Shown here in pieces: positions 4,984 to 5,038 of a DNA stretch of 5,038 nt (position 1 is its first letter; every line of letters begins with the position of its first letter). Origin of the DNA: an uncultured Caulobacteraceae bacterium (GTDB lineage: Bacteria; Pseudomonadota; Alphaproteobacteria; Caulobacterales; Caulobacteraceae); contig CALEOQ010000068.1 in the NCBI GenBank assembly GCA_937910255.1, positions 1-5,038 of the forward strand, written 5' to 3'. Below the pieces are notes generated by a model. The model was not told the DNA's origin and ran no database searches. It saw only the letters and a list, made by a program, of their open reading frames with translations. The translations under genes and the position numbers were made by a program.

Positions 4984-5038
4984 AAAAAAAAAATATAAAA
5001 AAAATTACGAAACATCTTAAAATTAGAGACACACAGTG
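4984..5038. other. Poly-A and low-complexity read-through noise
   Basis: Ten A (4984-4993) follow the adapter directly, then AT-rich disordered sequence. It mirrors the poly-T at the left end and is the usual tail of reads that run past a short insert and its adapter. It holds no biological feature. Confidence 0.9.

Overview
The window looks like one whole short assembly contig, not a slice of a finished genome. Both ends carry untrimmed Illumina TruSeq-type P7 adapter (29-92 and, as its reverse complement, 4920-4983) with the same 6-base index. Each adapter is followed outward by a homopolymer and low-complexity read noise (1-28 and 4984-5038). Biological sequence therefore runs from about 93 to 4919.

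From 93 to about 4290 the sequence is GC-rich and looks alphaproteobacterial, plausibly Caulobacterales (Caulobacter/Phenylobacterium/Brevundimonas-like). The reasons are protein character, the divergent ubiG/lysC pair, and promoter-like boxes resembling the Caulobacter housekeeping consensus. Left to right it holds: the 5' part of an alpha/beta-hydrolase gene on the minus strand, cut by the contig end; ubiG (ubiquinone O-methyltransferase) on the minus strand; a divergent control region with candidate promoters on both sides of a 16-bp perfect palindrome; lysC (aspartate kinase) on the plus strand; and an MFS drug/proton-antiporter-like transporter on the minus strand, convergent with lysC. 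A short divergent region with an 8-bp inverted repeat leads into the first codons of a helix-turn-helix regulator on the plus strand.

At about 4279-4299 the regulator's reading frame turns, without a break, into the C-terminal half of ribosomal protein S4 (rpsD). The two families share the peptide SRQAARQ at exactly this point. After it come a clear rho-independent terminator, a less GC-rich intergenic stretch, and the first 35 codons of a threonyl-tRNA synthetase (thrS). The S4 and ThrS pieces do not look alphaproteobacterial; they suggest a PVC-group bacterium, perhaps Verrucomicrobiota. The simplest reading is a metagenomic assembly chimera joined at a shared segment of about 21 bases, not a genuine HTH-S4 fusion.

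The complete genes have separate jobs: UbiG works in ubiquinone synthesis, LysC starts the aspartate-family amino-acid pathway, and the MFS protein is probably an exporter controlled by the adjacent regulator. I found no convincing new biological system. The most unusual-looking gene is best explained as an artefact, and the real regulatory candidates are the two divergent intergenic regions.
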